Origin: Saccharibacillus sp. O23
GTDB taxonomy: Bacteria; Bacillota; Bacilli; Paenibacillales; Paenibacillaceae
Assembly (NCBI RefSeq): GCF_002205895.1
Contig: NZ_NJDE01000015.1
Coordinates: 1 to 64,000 of the forward strand
DNA length: 64,000 bases
Direction: 5' to 3'
A model generated the notes under the pieces. The model was given only the letters and a program-made list of their open reading frames with translations. It made no database searches and was not told where the DNA came from. Positions 40,939-49,603 of this stretch are shown piece after piece. Every line of letters begins with the position of its first letter. The first letter of the stretch is position 1. Both the position numbers and the translations under genes were made by a program.

Positions 40939-43203
40939 TTACGACGTGCGCTGCTTCGCTTTGTAACTGCTCGGCGCCATGCCTTCGTATTTATGGAAAA
41001 ATCGATTGAAACTGCGCGCGTTCTCGTAGCCGACTTCGGCCGCGATCTCCGTGATCGTCCGGTCGCCCGAGAGCAGCAGACGCTTCGCTTCTTCGATGCG
41101 CAGCTTGTTCAGGTAATCGATCAGGCTGAGGCCGATCGTCTCGTACGCGATCTTGCGCATGTAGGAGTAGCTGATGCCGAGCTCGCTCGCCATCTCTTCG
41201 AACACGACTTCCTCGCGGTAATGCTCGCGCAAGTAAGCGACGATCCGTTCGCCGTGCGAAGACGTCTCGCCCGCCGCCGGATTGGCTGCCGCCGAGACCA
41301 CTTCCGCATAGAATTCGTGGAGGTAAGCTTGCAGATCGCCCAGCGTATCGAGCGAAGAGATCGTCGCATAGACGCTGCCGCGTCCGGCGAGAATACGCGC
41401 GGCATGGTTGTCGTTCTCGCGCAGATGTTTGATCGTCACGCCGACCAGTTGGTTGTAGATGAACAGAATATTGTCGTGCGAGATCGACTCGGCCGCCCGG
41501 ATCTCGCAGGCGATCTTGTCCAACTCCCGGTCGATGTTCGCCAAGTCCTGCGCGTCGAGAAAATTCAGAATCCGCTGCTCGCTGTGGGCGGGATAGATGT
41601 ATTTGCCGCTGCCGTCTTCTTCTCGCGGGCCGAAGTAGATCCCGCCGCTGCCTTCGATCATGCGCCGTTTGACGGCTTCGGCCGCTTCGGCGGCGAGATC
41701 GCGGATCTCGGGCGCGTCGCCCGCTTCCCGGCTGAGGCCGATCGTGACCGTATGCCCGAACACTTCTTCCGCGCGCGTGGCCAGCTGACGCAGCCGAACC
41801 GGAACGTCGCCGCGATCGCCGCTTTCCCGTCCGTCGTTGATCACCATCGTGAAGTAACCGTCGCCCTGATACAGAAAATGACTGCTCACCCCTTCGCCGA
41901 ACAGACCGTCGCAGTATCCGCTCAGCAGATAGCGATGATAACTGCGCGTCTCGGAGTTATGCTTGCTGACGTACTGCCTATACCCGTCGATGGAGATCGC
42001 GGCCACGCGGAAATGCGCGTGCGGGAAAATCTCTTCGACGGGACGTGTCGTTTCGCCGCGCAGCAGATGCTGGACCGCCAAGCTCCGCGCGTCCCGATCC
42101 CGCTGCTGAAGCAGCGTATGCAGCCTCGATTCTTCGTCTCTCATGCTGAGGAACGCGTCTTCCAGATACGCGAATTCGTTGCGCCGCGGCAGGCGGATAC
42201 CCGACTCTTCGTTCAACCGGCGTACCAAGAGACGGGCCGGCCGGGACAGCCAAGTCGCCAGCAGCAAAGTCACGAACGCGCCCACGAAGATGATGATCGC
42301 CGTCAGCAGCACGAGTCCGCTCTGCCGGGCATGGGTCTGGGTGAGCAGCTCCTGCACGGAAAAGACGCCGACATGCGTCCATCCGAGCAGCTGCGAGTCC
42401 GACCACGCATAGAGCATGCGCTGACCGTCCACTTCGCGGAACGCGTATCCTTTGGCGGGAGCGTTCTTCAACAGCTCGCCGTATACCGGGATGTCCGCGA
42501 TGTTTTTCAGCAGCAGGCTCTTCTCCGGCGTCGAGATCATCGTCCCGTCCGCGTCGATCAAGGCATACCCGGCGCTCGCTTCGTTCGACGAATACATGTA
42601 TTGGCCGAGCTGGCTCTCGCGGATATTGATCACGATCGTGCCCTTCGTCGTGGTCGACAGGCGGTTCAGCGGCAGCACGTAGGAGACGACGTTCACGCCG
42701 GAATCCAGTTTGCGCGGCACCCAGATGCCCGCGATGCCGGATTGGCGTTCCAACGCTTCGTTAATCCAATCGAGATTCTCGTACCGCTCCAACCTCGCGA
42801 TGCTGCGATCCGTGGAGACCACATAGTCCGAGTCTTGCAGATAGAAAAAGGAAGAATACACGCCGTCCGCCCGATGGTTCAAGTTGGTGAGTTCCCGCAT
42901 GACGACCATCGCTTGGCTGATCCGTCCGTAATCGCCGCTCAAGTTATCGTAAGTCGGAAAAGGCCGCAGCCGATCGAACGTGCCGATCGCGGACAACCGG
43001 ACGACGTCCTGCGCCAGATTGTTCAGCGCGTTCTCGTTCAGCCGGCGTCCCGCGACCAGCTCGGCGAGCGACGATTCCGCGATCTGGCGTTCGGAATCGC
43101 GCAGGCTCTGCTCGCCGCTGTACCAGGTCAGAATACTGGCCGGGATAACCATGACGATAAACAAGATGAGCGCCAATTGCAGCGTCATCGGTAAACGTTT
43201 CAT
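40939..43203 (-). CDS. Membrane sensor-type AraC regulator (YesS-like)
   Basis: A 754-residue one-component regulator. One helix at residues 10-28, an extracellular Cache-like sensor (about 30-285), a second helix (about 290-320) and a linker, then a long cytoplasmic region (about 370-640) and a C-terminal AraC helix-turn-helix (about 655-754: EEMASELGISYSYMRKIAYE and TEIAAEVGYENARSFNRFFH). Such proteins sense extracellular sugars and activate the adjacent Lpl-type operon. GGAGGAA precedes the ATG, and a perfect cre site lies 39 bp upstream of the start codon, so it is under CcpA control (inference). Confidence 0.9.
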   Translation of the reverse strand: MKRLPMTLQLALILFIVMVIPASILTWYSGEQSLRDSERQIAESSLAELVAGRRLNENALNNLAQDVVRLSAIGTFDRLRPFPTYDNLSGDYGRISQAMVVMRELTNLNHRADGVYSSFFYLQDSDYVVSTDRSIARLERYENLDWINEALERQSGIAGIWVPRKLDSGVNVVSYVLPLNRLSTTTKGTIVINIRESQLGQYMYSSNEASAGYALIDADGTMISTPEKSLLLKNIADIPVYGELLKNAPAKGYAFREVDGQRMLYAWSDSQLLGWTHVGVFSVQELLTQTHARQSGLVLLTAIIIFVGAFVTLLLATWLSRPARLLVRRLNEESGIRLPRRNEFAYLEDAFLSMRDEESRLHTLLQQRDRDARSLAVQHLLRGETTRPVEEIFPHAHFRVAAISIDGYRQYVSKHNSETRSYHRYLLSGYCDGLFGEGVSSHFLYQGDGYFTMVINDGRESGDRGDVPVRLRQLATRAEEVFGHTVTIGLSREAGDAPEIRDLAAEAAEAVKRRMIEGSGGIYFGPREEDGSGKYIYPAHSEQRILNFLDAQDLANIDRELDKIACEIRAAESISHDNILFIYNQLVGVTIKHLRENDNHAARILAGRGSVYATISSLDTLGDLQAYLHEFYAEVVSAAANPAAGETSSHGERIVAYLREHYREEVVFEEMASELGISYSYMRKIAYETIGLSLIDYLNKLRIEEAKRLLLSGDRTITEIAAEVGYENARSFNRFFHKYEGMAPSSYKAKQRTS

Positions 43204-43538
43204 GGGAGATTCCTCCGATCGCGCGATTTGATAAACTTTTATGTTAACGCTTACAAAAGGATTTGCACAAATAACTCCCTTTTATATTAAGGACTTCAAG
43301 TAGGTCTGTCCATGAATAATTTCTTTGATGTTGTGGGGTTCGGGCGGTTTGTTGTTAGTTCAAATATGAATTAAATTAAAAGATAAAAATTATAGCAATA
43401 TTTTTTCATATAAAATTTAATTTATACTTTTTTTGTTATTTTTGTGAATTATATTTACTTGCTTTATTTTTAGTGCTTAGATATATGTAGAAGTTTTCTT
43501 ATTCTGTATCTTCAAATTAAAAAGGAGGAATACTTTTT
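43204..43538. other. AT-rich gap between the AraC and secreted-protein genes
   Basis: No gene. The left end carries the cre site at 43242-43256. From about 43360 it is very AT-rich, continuous with the AT-rich gene that follows, so the boundary of the foreign-looking segment probably lies near 43300-43360. Promoter boxes cannot be fixed because many A/T hexamers fit. Confidence 0.5.
43242..43256. promoter_or_regulatory. cre site (CcpA operator), 15/15 match
   Basis: Read on the minus strand it is TTGTAAGCGTTAACA, fitting the consensus WTGNAANCGNWNNCA at every position. It lies directly upstream of the sensor-AraC gene. Confidence 0.8.
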
Positions 43539-44447
43539 ATGAAAACCAAAAGTTTAATGTTTATCGGCTTGCTTGTAACTTTCATGTCTTTAGTTGTCAG
43601 TCCGACAAGTTATGCACAAACGCAAGAACCACCTAATTATTCTGGAATAGCTTACAACAAAGTCGACTTGACAGAATTAGGTATTTTAGAGAACATAAAA
43701 GTCAAGCAATCAGAAAATGGTGTAGCCATTGACTTTATGGTTAATGGAGATACTTATCACCTGCAAGCAACTCAATTCGGAGAAGATGCAGCAGGAATTA
43801 AATATGCCACTCAAGCAGACCGTACAGGCAATTCTTTCAATGTGCTTAAATCTGGAACATCATTTACTGGAACTGTAGTGAACAACAAAATTTCTCCCAT
43901 TAATCAAACAGATAAACAAAATTTAGGATTTGTGATTTCCCAAAATGTTCAAGAAGACAACTTGCAAGAAGCTATACAAGAAGTACAAGCGGATAATGCT
44001 ACGACACTCCAAGCTTCTAAAGAAAGCATCCTTACTTCCCCTTCTCCTCAATTCAAATCTTCAAGTTCTGGGATAAACCTATTTTCATCTGACATTCATG
44101 TTTTAGCTAGCGGCACTACGATTCCTTTTCTTCTTTCTAGCGGTACATCTGAAGGTTGGGTTTTCTCTAGTCACACTACTCAACAGTATTTTCGCGTAAG
44201 CAATCTTAGATATAGCATCACGTATAATTGGCCTTCTGACGGTGTATCGTTATGGTATGATTACATGAACAGCACTCAAGCCTATCACTCTCCTGCTTGG
44301 CCTTCTGCTGGGTATACGAACGTAGGTGGGTCTTGGGATATAGATGCAACAAAAGGTATGTTTGTCGCAGAAACTTCAGTTACGGCATTGGTCAAAAATA
44401 TACCTATTGGATATACCGTATATGACACAAAAAGCCTAGGTAATTAA
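43539..44447 (+). CDS. AT-rich secreted protein of unknown function
   Basis: A 302-residue exported protein that I do not recognise. Residues 1-26 are a signal peptide ending SYA-Q. An Asn/Gln/Asp-rich region (about 27-165) is followed by a Ser-rich stretch (about 165-185) and an aromatic C-terminal domain of about 115 residues (Trp in SGTSEGWVFSS, YNWPSDGVSLWYDY, SPAWPS, GGSWDID). It has no Cys. Composition and codon use are far more AT-rich than any neighbour, suggesting recent transfer. AAAGGAGGAA precedes the ATG. The pro-region-plus-core layout resembles large secreted bacteriocin precursors, but that is only a guess; a surface or biofilm protein is equally possible. Confidence 0.8.
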   Translation: MKTKSLMFIGLLVTFMSLVVSPTSYAQTQEPPNYSGIAYNKVDLTELGILENIKVKQSENGVAIDFMVNGDTYHLQATQFGEDAAGIKYATQADRTGNSFNVLKSGTSFTGTVVNNKISPINQTDKQNLGFVISQNVQEDNLQEAIQEVQADNATTLQASKESILTSPSPQFKSSSSGINLFSSDIHVLASGTTIPFLLSSGTSEGWVFSSHTTQQYFRVSNLRYSITYNWPSDGVSLWYDYMNSTQAYHSPAWPSAGYTNVGGSWDIDATKGMFVAETSVTALVKNIPIGYTVYDTKSLGN

Positions 44448-44453
44448 AAATTC

Positions 44454-44494
44454 AAAGAGTCGTCGTCAACAATATGACGACGACTCTTTTTTTA
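44454..44494. terminator. Bidirectional terminator
   Basis: A 15-bp perfect stem (44454-44468 with 44475-44489) with a 6-nt loop and a T-run. It overlaps the last codons of the small membrane protein on the other strand. Confidence 0.88.
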
Positions 44495-44686
44495 TACAAT
44501 CCGGTAAATCAAAAAGATTCCGACCAGTAAAAAAACGATACCACCTATTCGATATAGCACTAGAGATATTGAAGATGGTTGTGCATCACCCTCAACTTTC
44601 CACCAGTTAGATAATACCCAAGAAGCCCTAGGACTTATCGTCCCCACCAATCCTAACACGACAAAAATTGCGACAAAAAGCCACAT
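44492..44686 (-). CDS. Small membrane protein, DUF6199-like
   Basis: A 64-residue protein with two helices (about 3-17 and 44-63) around a loop with NWWKVEGDAQPSSISLVLYR. The pattern of P-R-x-S-W, W-W-K, S-L-x-x-Y-R-I-G-G resembles DUF6199 proteins as I remember them; no function is known. GGAGGTG lies 4 nt before the ATG. Its GC content is intermediate. It converges on the AT-rich secreted gene and shares its terminator. Confidence 0.72.
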   Translation of the reverse strand: MWLFVAIFVVLGLVGTISPRASWVLSNWWKVEGDAQPSSISLVLYRIGGIVFLLVGIFLIYRIV

Positions 44687-44730
44687 CGCCGCACCTCCGT
44701 ATCGGGTATAGTTGCTCTCTTATCATACGC

Positions 44731-45051
44731 CTATTCCCGCAGATCCGTCACCCGCAAATTTCGCGAAAAGACCGCGCCGTCGCTGGATAATTTGAACGAC
44801 GGATAATCGCGGTCGGCTTCCAGCTTCATCACCGGATCGAACTGCTGCTCCTGCTGGCGATCGGTCCATACTTCGAACGTATCCGATTCGACCGGCACGT
44901 CCGTTTCCCACGGTTTGTCCGCGATCTGAAGCGTCACCACGCCGTTGCAGCCGCAGTTGATCGTATCGTAGACCAGCCGCAGACTGCCCGGTCGGTCGCC
45001 TATTTTTTCTTTGATCTTGCTTTCCGTATAGTCGTCCATCTGAATCCGCAT
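44731..45051 (-). CDS. Iron-sulfur cluster biosynthesis (HesB/YqkB-like) family protein
   Basis: A 106-residue protein of the HesB-like fold seen in Firmicute YqkB/YneR proteins. GSLRLVYDTINCGCNGVVTLQI places two Cys in a C-G-C motif, and the C-terminal third Cys of true A-type carriers is absent. Its role is therefore uncertain: Fe-S scaffold-like or structural. GGAGGGA precedes the ATG. The small membrane protein gene follows 44 bp downstream on the same strand. Confidence 0.75.
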   Translation of the reverse strand: MRIQMDDYTESKIKEKIGDRPGSLRLVYDTINCGCNGVVTLQIADKPWETDVPVESDTFEVWTDRQQEQQFDPVMKLEADRDYPSFKLSSDGAVFSRNLRVTDLRE

Positions 45052-45138
45052 GATGAATCCCTCCTCTGTCTTTATTTTACCCCGTCTGCGCGTTACGGCC
45101 GAGTGTCGGCGCGCACTTTCGGCTTTTTCTTCGCGGCG

Positions 45139-45975
45139 TCAGTTTTCTTTCCGATAAAAAAGCGGAGCATGTCCCGTCGCTTCGCGGAACACCCGTCCGA
45201 AATGCGTGACGCTGCCGAAGCCGACTCTTCGCGCGATGACGTTCGCTTTGAGCGACGTGCCGAGCAGCAGCGCGATCGCTTCTTTGACCCGCACGCTGTT
45301 CACGTATTCCACGAACGTGAATCCGGTCGCTTCTTTAAAAGAACGGCTGATCGCGTACGGACTGACGTACAGTTTCTCGCCCAACTTTTGCAGCGTCAGT
45401 TCTTCCGCGTAATGTTCGTTGATATAGCGCACCACCTCGAAGATCCGTTCGTGCATCGGATTGTGCGCGGGCGGCAGTTCTTCCTCTTCGACCGGCAGCA
45501 CGCGGCAGCAGGCGATCAGCAGCTGCGTCGTCAGCGACTGCATATACGCTTCGAAGCCGGGCGGTCGCGATCGGATCTCGCGGATCATCTCGCCGGCCAG
45601 CGCGTCCACGGCCGAAGAATCATAGGTGCCGGAACGCAGCAGCAGATAATCCCGCTCGTAGAGCGGCCGCAGCACTTCCGCTCGCGTAGCGCCTCCGCCC
45701 GGCAGATAGCTCTCGTGCACGTTTACGACGAGGCGTTCGTAATCCGGCGTCTCGGCGTTGGTCGTCCGGTGCAGCACGTTTGGCGGCACCACGACGATGT
45801 CTCCTTTTTCGATAATCAGCGTCCGATCCTTAATAAAAAACTTGCGCTGCCCGTCCATCATATAGAAAAATTCGTACGTCATATGAAAATGGCTGGTCGT
45901 CATCTGATAGCTCGGCCCGCTGCGATAATGCACCAGAAACATTTCTTTGCCGTCGTCGTGATACAGCTCGTCCAT
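45139..45975 (-). CDS. AraC family regulator with cupin sensor domain
   Basis: A 278-residue regulator. The N-terminal cupin (HFHMTYEFFYMMDGQRKFFI, then GDIVVVPPNVLHR) should bind a sugar. The C-terminal 100 residues hold two helix-turn-helix motifs (LTLQKLGEKLYVSPYAISRS, then NVIARRVGFGSVTHFGRVFR). It is divergent from the GH105 gene with a 16-bp palindrome and a cre site in between, so it is the likely activator of that hydrolase. AAGGAGGGG precedes the ATG. Confidence 0.9.
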   Translation of the reverse strand: MDELYHDDGKEMFLVHYRSGPSYQMTTSHFHMTYEFFYMMDGQRKFFIKDRTLIIEKGDIVVVPPNVLHRTTNAETPDYERLVVNVHESYLPGGGATRAEVLRPLYERDYLLLRSGTYDSSAVDALAGEMIREIRSRPPGFEAYMQSLTTQLLIACCRVLPVEEEELPPAHNPMHERIFEVVRYINEHYAEELTLQKLGEKLYVSPYAISRSFKEATGFTFVEYVNSVRVKEAIALLLGTSLKANVIARRVGFGSVTHFGRVFREATGHAPLFYRKEN

Positions 45976-46073
45976 GCGCCCCTCCTTCCTGTCTCCCGCA
46001 AACTGCCTCCATTATAGCCGATCACCTCAAGAGCGCAAGATCTAAGAAGAATCGAATCATTTCGGCAAAATAT

Positions 46074-46089
46074 GCACAACTTGTTGTGC
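46074..46089. promoter_or_regulatory. 16-bp palindrome between the AraC and GH105 genes
   Basis: A perfect palindrome, GCACAACTTGTTGTGC, lies 76 bp before the GH105 start. It is a candidate site for the divergent AraC regulator or another sugar-responsive factor. Confidence 0.6.
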
Positions 46090-46104
46090 TACGCTAAAAG
46101 CAAA

Positions 46105-46119
46105 TAATAACGCTTACAA
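46105..46119. promoter_or_regulatory. cre site of the GH105 gene, 14/15 match
   Basis: Read on the minus strand it is TTGTAAGCGTTATTA, one mismatch from the cre consensus and nearly identical to the site at 43242. It indicates carbon catabolite repression of the hydrolase. Confidence 0.72.
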
Positions 46120-46164
46120 CAAATGAATCAGCTATCCAAAATTCGAAAAATGGAGCGATATTCG

Positions 46165-47352
46165 ATGAAATTGTATAAGCAACCCGCAGAACTGAAAACC
46201 TTGATCGAACGCGTGGCGGATTACACCCTCGATATGGATCTGACTTGGGACTGGCCGTGCGGCGTCGCTTATTACGGCGTCAGCCGGGCGTACGAAGCGA
46301 CAGGCGACCGCAAACTTCTGGAGCGCATGATCGCGTGGGTCGACGAATATATCGAAGCGGGCCTGCCGCCGGTCTGGACGGTCAACGCCTGCGCGATGGG
46401 CCATATGCTGCTGACGCTGTACGCCGAGACGAAGGAGCCGAAGTATCTGGATCTGATTTTGAGCAAAATCGACTATCTGGAGCGCGACGCGCTGCGTTTC
46501 GGCGATCGGGTGCTTCAGCATACCGTATCCGCCAACAACGATTTTCCCGAGCAGGCTTGGGCGGACACGCTGTTCATGGCGGCGTATTTCCTGCTGAGAG
46601 CCGGCGTCCTGCTGGACCGCAAAGAGCTGATCCACGACGCGCTGCATCAATATTTCTGGCATATCAATTATCTACAGGACGAAGACAACGGATTATGGTA
46701 CCACGGCTACAACAACCTCAAGCAGGATCATATGTCCGGCATCCATTGGGCGCGCGCCAACGCGTGGGGAGCGTACACGATGGCCCGCGCCGCGCGCGGA
46801 CTGCCCGAAGCGTATCTGTATCCGCCGATGATGCATATCTGGAGTTCGCTGCGCGACCAGTTGGCGGCGATCAAGAAGCTGCAAAAAGAAGACGGACTCT
46901 GGGGCACGGTGCTCGACGATTCGGACGCATACGGCGAAGTATCGGCCACCGCCGGCATCGCCGCCGCGATGATCGTGCAGAGCAATCCTCTGCACGGCAA
47001 ATACGTACGCAAAGCGCTGGACGGCGTGATCGCCAATATCACCGACGCTGGCCGCGTGCTGAACGTTTCCGGCGGCACGGCGGTGATGAACGATATCGAA
47101 GGTTACTTGGGCATCGACCGCAAATGGGCGCAGGGTTGGGGACAAGGCTTGGCGCTTGCGCTGCTGACCGCGGCGCTGGAAGAAGTGCAGGCGGAAGAGC
47201 AGCGTACGGAGCGGGAAGATATGGCGGGTGCGGATCGCGGGGACAAAGACGGCAGCGCTCGCGCGGAGCAGACTTCGGCGGCGGGAGAATCGGCGGAAAA
47301 TGCGGCTTCGGCGCTTTCGACAGAAGGAGACAACGTCGCAGCCAAACCGTGA
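46165..47352 (+). CDS. Glycoside hydrolase family 88/105, unsaturated rhamnogalacturonyl hydrolase
   Basis: A 395-residue cytoplasmic hydrolase that removes the unsaturated uronic acid from pectin lyase products (YteR/YesR type). It is an (alpha/alpha)6 barrel with WDWPCGVAYYGVSRAYEATGD, the catalytic-Asp segments EQAWADTLFMAAYFL and MSGIHWARANAWGA, and DNGLWYHGYN. The last 50 residues are an odd hydrophilic Glu/Ala/Asp tail not seen in the family. I chose the ATG at 46165 with GGAG 9 nt upstream. No signal peptide, so it acts on imported oligosaccharides. Monocistronic, with its own terminator. Confidence 0.9.
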   Translation: MKLYKQPAELKTLIERVADYTLDMDLTWDWPCGVAYYGVSRAYEATGDRKLLERMIAWVDEYIEAGLPPVWTVNACAMGHMLLTLYAETKEPKYLDLILSKIDYLERDALRFGDRVLQHTVSANNDFPEQAWADTLFMAAYFLLRAGVLLDRKELIHDALHQYFWHINYLQDEDNGLWYHGYNNLKQDHMSGIHWARANAWGAYTMARAARGLPEAYLYPPMMHIWSSLRDQLAAIKKLQKEDGLWGTVLDDSDAYGEVSATAGIAAAMIVQSNPLHGKYVRKALDGVIANITDAGRVLNVSGGTAVMNDIEGYLGIDRKWAQGWGQGLALALLTAALEEVQAEEQRTEREDMAGADRGDKDGSARAEQTSAAGESAENAASALSTEGDNVAAKP

Positions 47353-47383
47353 TCGCACATTTTTAAGCGAAAACGAACAGCCG

Positions 47384-47423
47384 AAAAACCTCGATTTCCG
47401 TTAAATACGGGATCGAGGTTTTT
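47384..47423. terminator. Bidirectional terminator
   Basis: A 17-18 bp stem AAAAACCTCGATTTCCGT with its near complement and a TAAAT loop, serving GH105 and the convergent efflux gene. Confidence 0.85.
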
Positions 47424-47428
47424 GAGCG

Positions 47429-48337
47429 TTACGGCTTGGCCTGTCCCGGCACGGCGGCGATTTCCGAATCCGGCTCTACATGCACGTGCACGGTATAGAC
47501 TTCATGCTCGTCCTGCAGGCGATTTTCCACGATCGTGGAGATATCGTGGGCGGCGTGCAGATTAAGAGTAGGCTGCACGGTAATGATCACGTCCACGACG
47601 ACGTTGTTTCCGTAATTTCGCGCGCGCAGGTCTTTGACGCCCTGCACGCCGTCCACGCTCCGAATTTCTTCGCGATAGACCTCGATCAGTTCTTCGTCGA
47701 AGCCGTCGGTCAGATGATGGGTCGCTTCCCGGAAAATATCCCAAGCGGTTTTGCAGATCAGCACGCCGACCGCCAGCGCCGTCAGCGGGTCCAGCCACGG
47801 CATCCCGAACTGCGAAGCCGCGATCCCGATCACCGCGCCGATGCTCACCCAAGCGTCCGAAATATTGTCTTTGGCCGCCGCCATCACCGCTTGGCTGTTG
47901 ATCTTCGTCGCCAACCGTTTGTTATACCGATAGACCGCGAACATCACGCCCGCGCAGAACAGTCCGGTCCACGCCGCGATCGGGTCCGGCGATTCGCCGC
48001 CCGGTTCGAACATCGACCTCGCCGCTTCGAACAAGACCTGCAAGCCGACCGCCATCATAATGAAAGAGGCAACCAGCGAAGCCACCGTTTCCGCTTTCCA
48101 ATGGCCGTAGCCGTGATCTTTGTCCGGCGGACGCTGCGCCAGACGCAGGCCGATCAGGACGGCGATCGAAGCCACGATGTCCGTCGCGTTGTTCAAACCG
48201 TCGGCTTTGAGCGCTTCCGAGCCGGACGTATAGCCGACGATCATCTTGATCGCCGTGAGCAGCAGATAAGCGGCGATACTGACGATCGCGCCCCGTTCGC
48301 CCATTTTCAGATTGTTATATTTCAGTTCCTCGACCAT
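47429..48337 (-). CDS. Cation diffusion facilitator family transporter (MneP/YdfM-like)
   Basis: A 302-residue efflux protein. LKADGLNNATDIVASIAV supplies the helix 2 metal site with Asp in place of His, and NISDAWVSIGAV (Asp in helix 5) completes it, a pattern linked to Mn2+ export in Bacillus MneP/MneS. HGYGHWKAE follows helix 2. The C-terminal 90 residues form the cytoplasmic dimer domain. Start at 48337 with AGGAGG about 10 nt upstream. It differs in type from the CDF at 7327. Confidence 0.88.
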   Translation of the reverse strand: MVEELKYNNLKMGERGAIVSIAAYLLLTAIKMIVGYTSGSEALKADGLNNATDIVASIAVLIGLRLAQRPPDKDHGYGHWKAETVASLVASFIMMAVGLQVLFEAARSMFEPGGESPDPIAAWTGLFCAGVMFAVYRYNKRLATKINSQAVMAAAKDNISDAWVSIGAVIGIAASQFGMPWLDPLTALAVGVLICKTAWDIFREATHHLTDGFDEELIEVYREEIRSVDGVQGVKDLRARNYGNNVVVDVIITVQPTLNLHAAHDISTIVENRLQDEHEVYTVHVHVEPDSEIAAVPGQAKP

Positions 48338-48634
48338 TCGATTGGAGCCTCCTGTTTCGCGCATATCCAGATAGACTTGTAGAGGATAGCATCCGAAGAT
48401 CGAGTGGGTCTAGAGAAACGTTGTAGGCGGCGGGCAAGGTTGTAGCCGACAAGCAAGCTTCTGGAGCGGGTCAAAGATTATTTGGGGCGCCAAACAGTGT
48501 GACGAATGGTCAACAGTGTTGGGGCGAGGCAACTGCGAAGCCGCTCGGCGGACCGCCCGGCTGCTCGCGTCGTTTCGCAGGCGTGATTTTAACCGAGAAA
48601 GGCTTCGAAGCCATCTCGATCATCTTGCAGCCGC

Positions 48635-48820
48635 AAATGCTGCGAATATCCATCATTTTTACGGGAAATCGATGGAATCGAGAAAAATGATGCAAATGTC
48701 CATCGTTTTCGCCTCTAAAGCCCCAAAACTCAGAAAAACCTTCAAAAATGCTGGATGCTCGCAACATTTTCGCGCGTTATGTGCTCCCTCATCCGAAAAT
48801 GATGGAATCTCGCAACATTT
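48635..48820. repeat. Intergenic modular repeat, family C
   Basis: Four units of the 26-bp word that starts AAATGhTGCrA and ends CCATCATTTT: two forward (48635-48660, 48685-48710), a core, then two inverted (48744-48769, 48795-48820). It occupies most of the gene-free gap 48338-48835. Just left of it, 48410-48600 shows no recognisable feature. Confidence 0.85.
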
Positions 48821-48835
48821 CCTTCTCTAAAAAAG

Positions 48836-49552
48836 CTATAAAGACGGCTCGCACAACCGCCGAATCGCCGCCGCGACCGAATCGTGCTCGCCGAGCCTCA
48901 GATCCGGCTGGACGCCGCCTTCGGGAATCTTCGTTCCCCGGCGGTCGATCCAGATCGATTTCCACCCGGCCGCCGCGGCCCCGACGATATCGTTGGCGTA
49001 CGAATCGCCGATGTAATACGTCTTCGCTGGGTCGAGTCCCAGCCCGTCTTCCGCCCGGCGGAAGATGCGGACGTCCGGTTTGGCGAAGCCGACCTCGCCG
49101 GAGACGAACACGGCTTCGCGAGGCATCCACGCGTAGAGGCCCAGCCGCTCGACTTTGCCGCGCTGGTGCTCGCCCGCGCCGTTGGTGATCACGCCGATCG
49201 TCAAGCCTTGATCGCGGCAGTAATCCAGCGCTTCGCGCATGTCTTCGGTCAGTACGATCTCATGCTGCGCGGCGGCATAATCGCGTTGAAAAGCCTCCGC
49301 TTCTTCGCGCGGAATTTCGATGCCCAGCACGCGGAACGCTTCCGTGATGCGATACACATGCATATCTTCCAGCGAGATCTCGCCGCGCTGCTGGCGCTCG
49401 AAGATCTCGTCGCTGAACCGGCGGTTATGCCGATACAGGTCCGGCAGAGATACGCGTTCCGCGTAGCGGACGAAATTCCGCTCGAACGCGCTGCGAAAAG
49501 GAACGATCTGGTCGTAGACCGTATCGTCGATATCGAAAATAAAGCTGTACAT
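48836..49552 (-). CDS. HAD family hydrolase
   Basis: A 238-residue HAD phosphatase with FDIDDTVYD (about 5-13), ITNG (motif II), the Lys of GFAKPDVRIF (motif III) and YYIGDSYANDIVGA (motif IV). The alpha-helical cap at 15-90 places it with small-molecule phosphatases such as YjjG-like pyrimidine nucleotidases or phosphoglycolate phosphatases; the substrate cannot be fixed. AAGGAGGAG lies upstream. It is 51 bp downstream of the pentapeptide protein gene on the same strand and may be co-transcribed. Confidence 0.87.
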   Translation of the reverse strand: MYSFIFDIDDTVYDQIVPFRSAFERNFVRYAERVSLPDLYRHNRRFSDEIFERQQRGEISLEDMHVYRITEAFRVLGIEIPREEAEAFQRDYAAAQHEIVLTEDMREALDYCRDQGLTIGVITNGAGEHQRGKVERLGLYAWMPREAVFVSGEVGFAKPDVRIFRRAEDGLGLDPAKTYYIGDSYANDIVGAAAAGWKSIWIDRRGTKIPEGGVQPDLRLGEHDSVAAAIRRLCEPSL

Positions 49553-49603
49553 GATGATGGTTCTCCTCCTTGAATCTCGCTTATGACTCTTGTTTATTCC
49601 GCG

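Noticed and set aside
40993-43194. 733-codon plus-strand open frame opposite the sensor-AraC gene
   Set aside because: Shadow of a gene with recognisable Cache-like and AraC domains; composition typical of antisense frames in GC-rich DNA.
45100-45124. Terminator after the cupin-AraC gene
   Set aside because: A hairpin exists but its T-run lies only on the plus strand, where no gene ends, so it was not listed.
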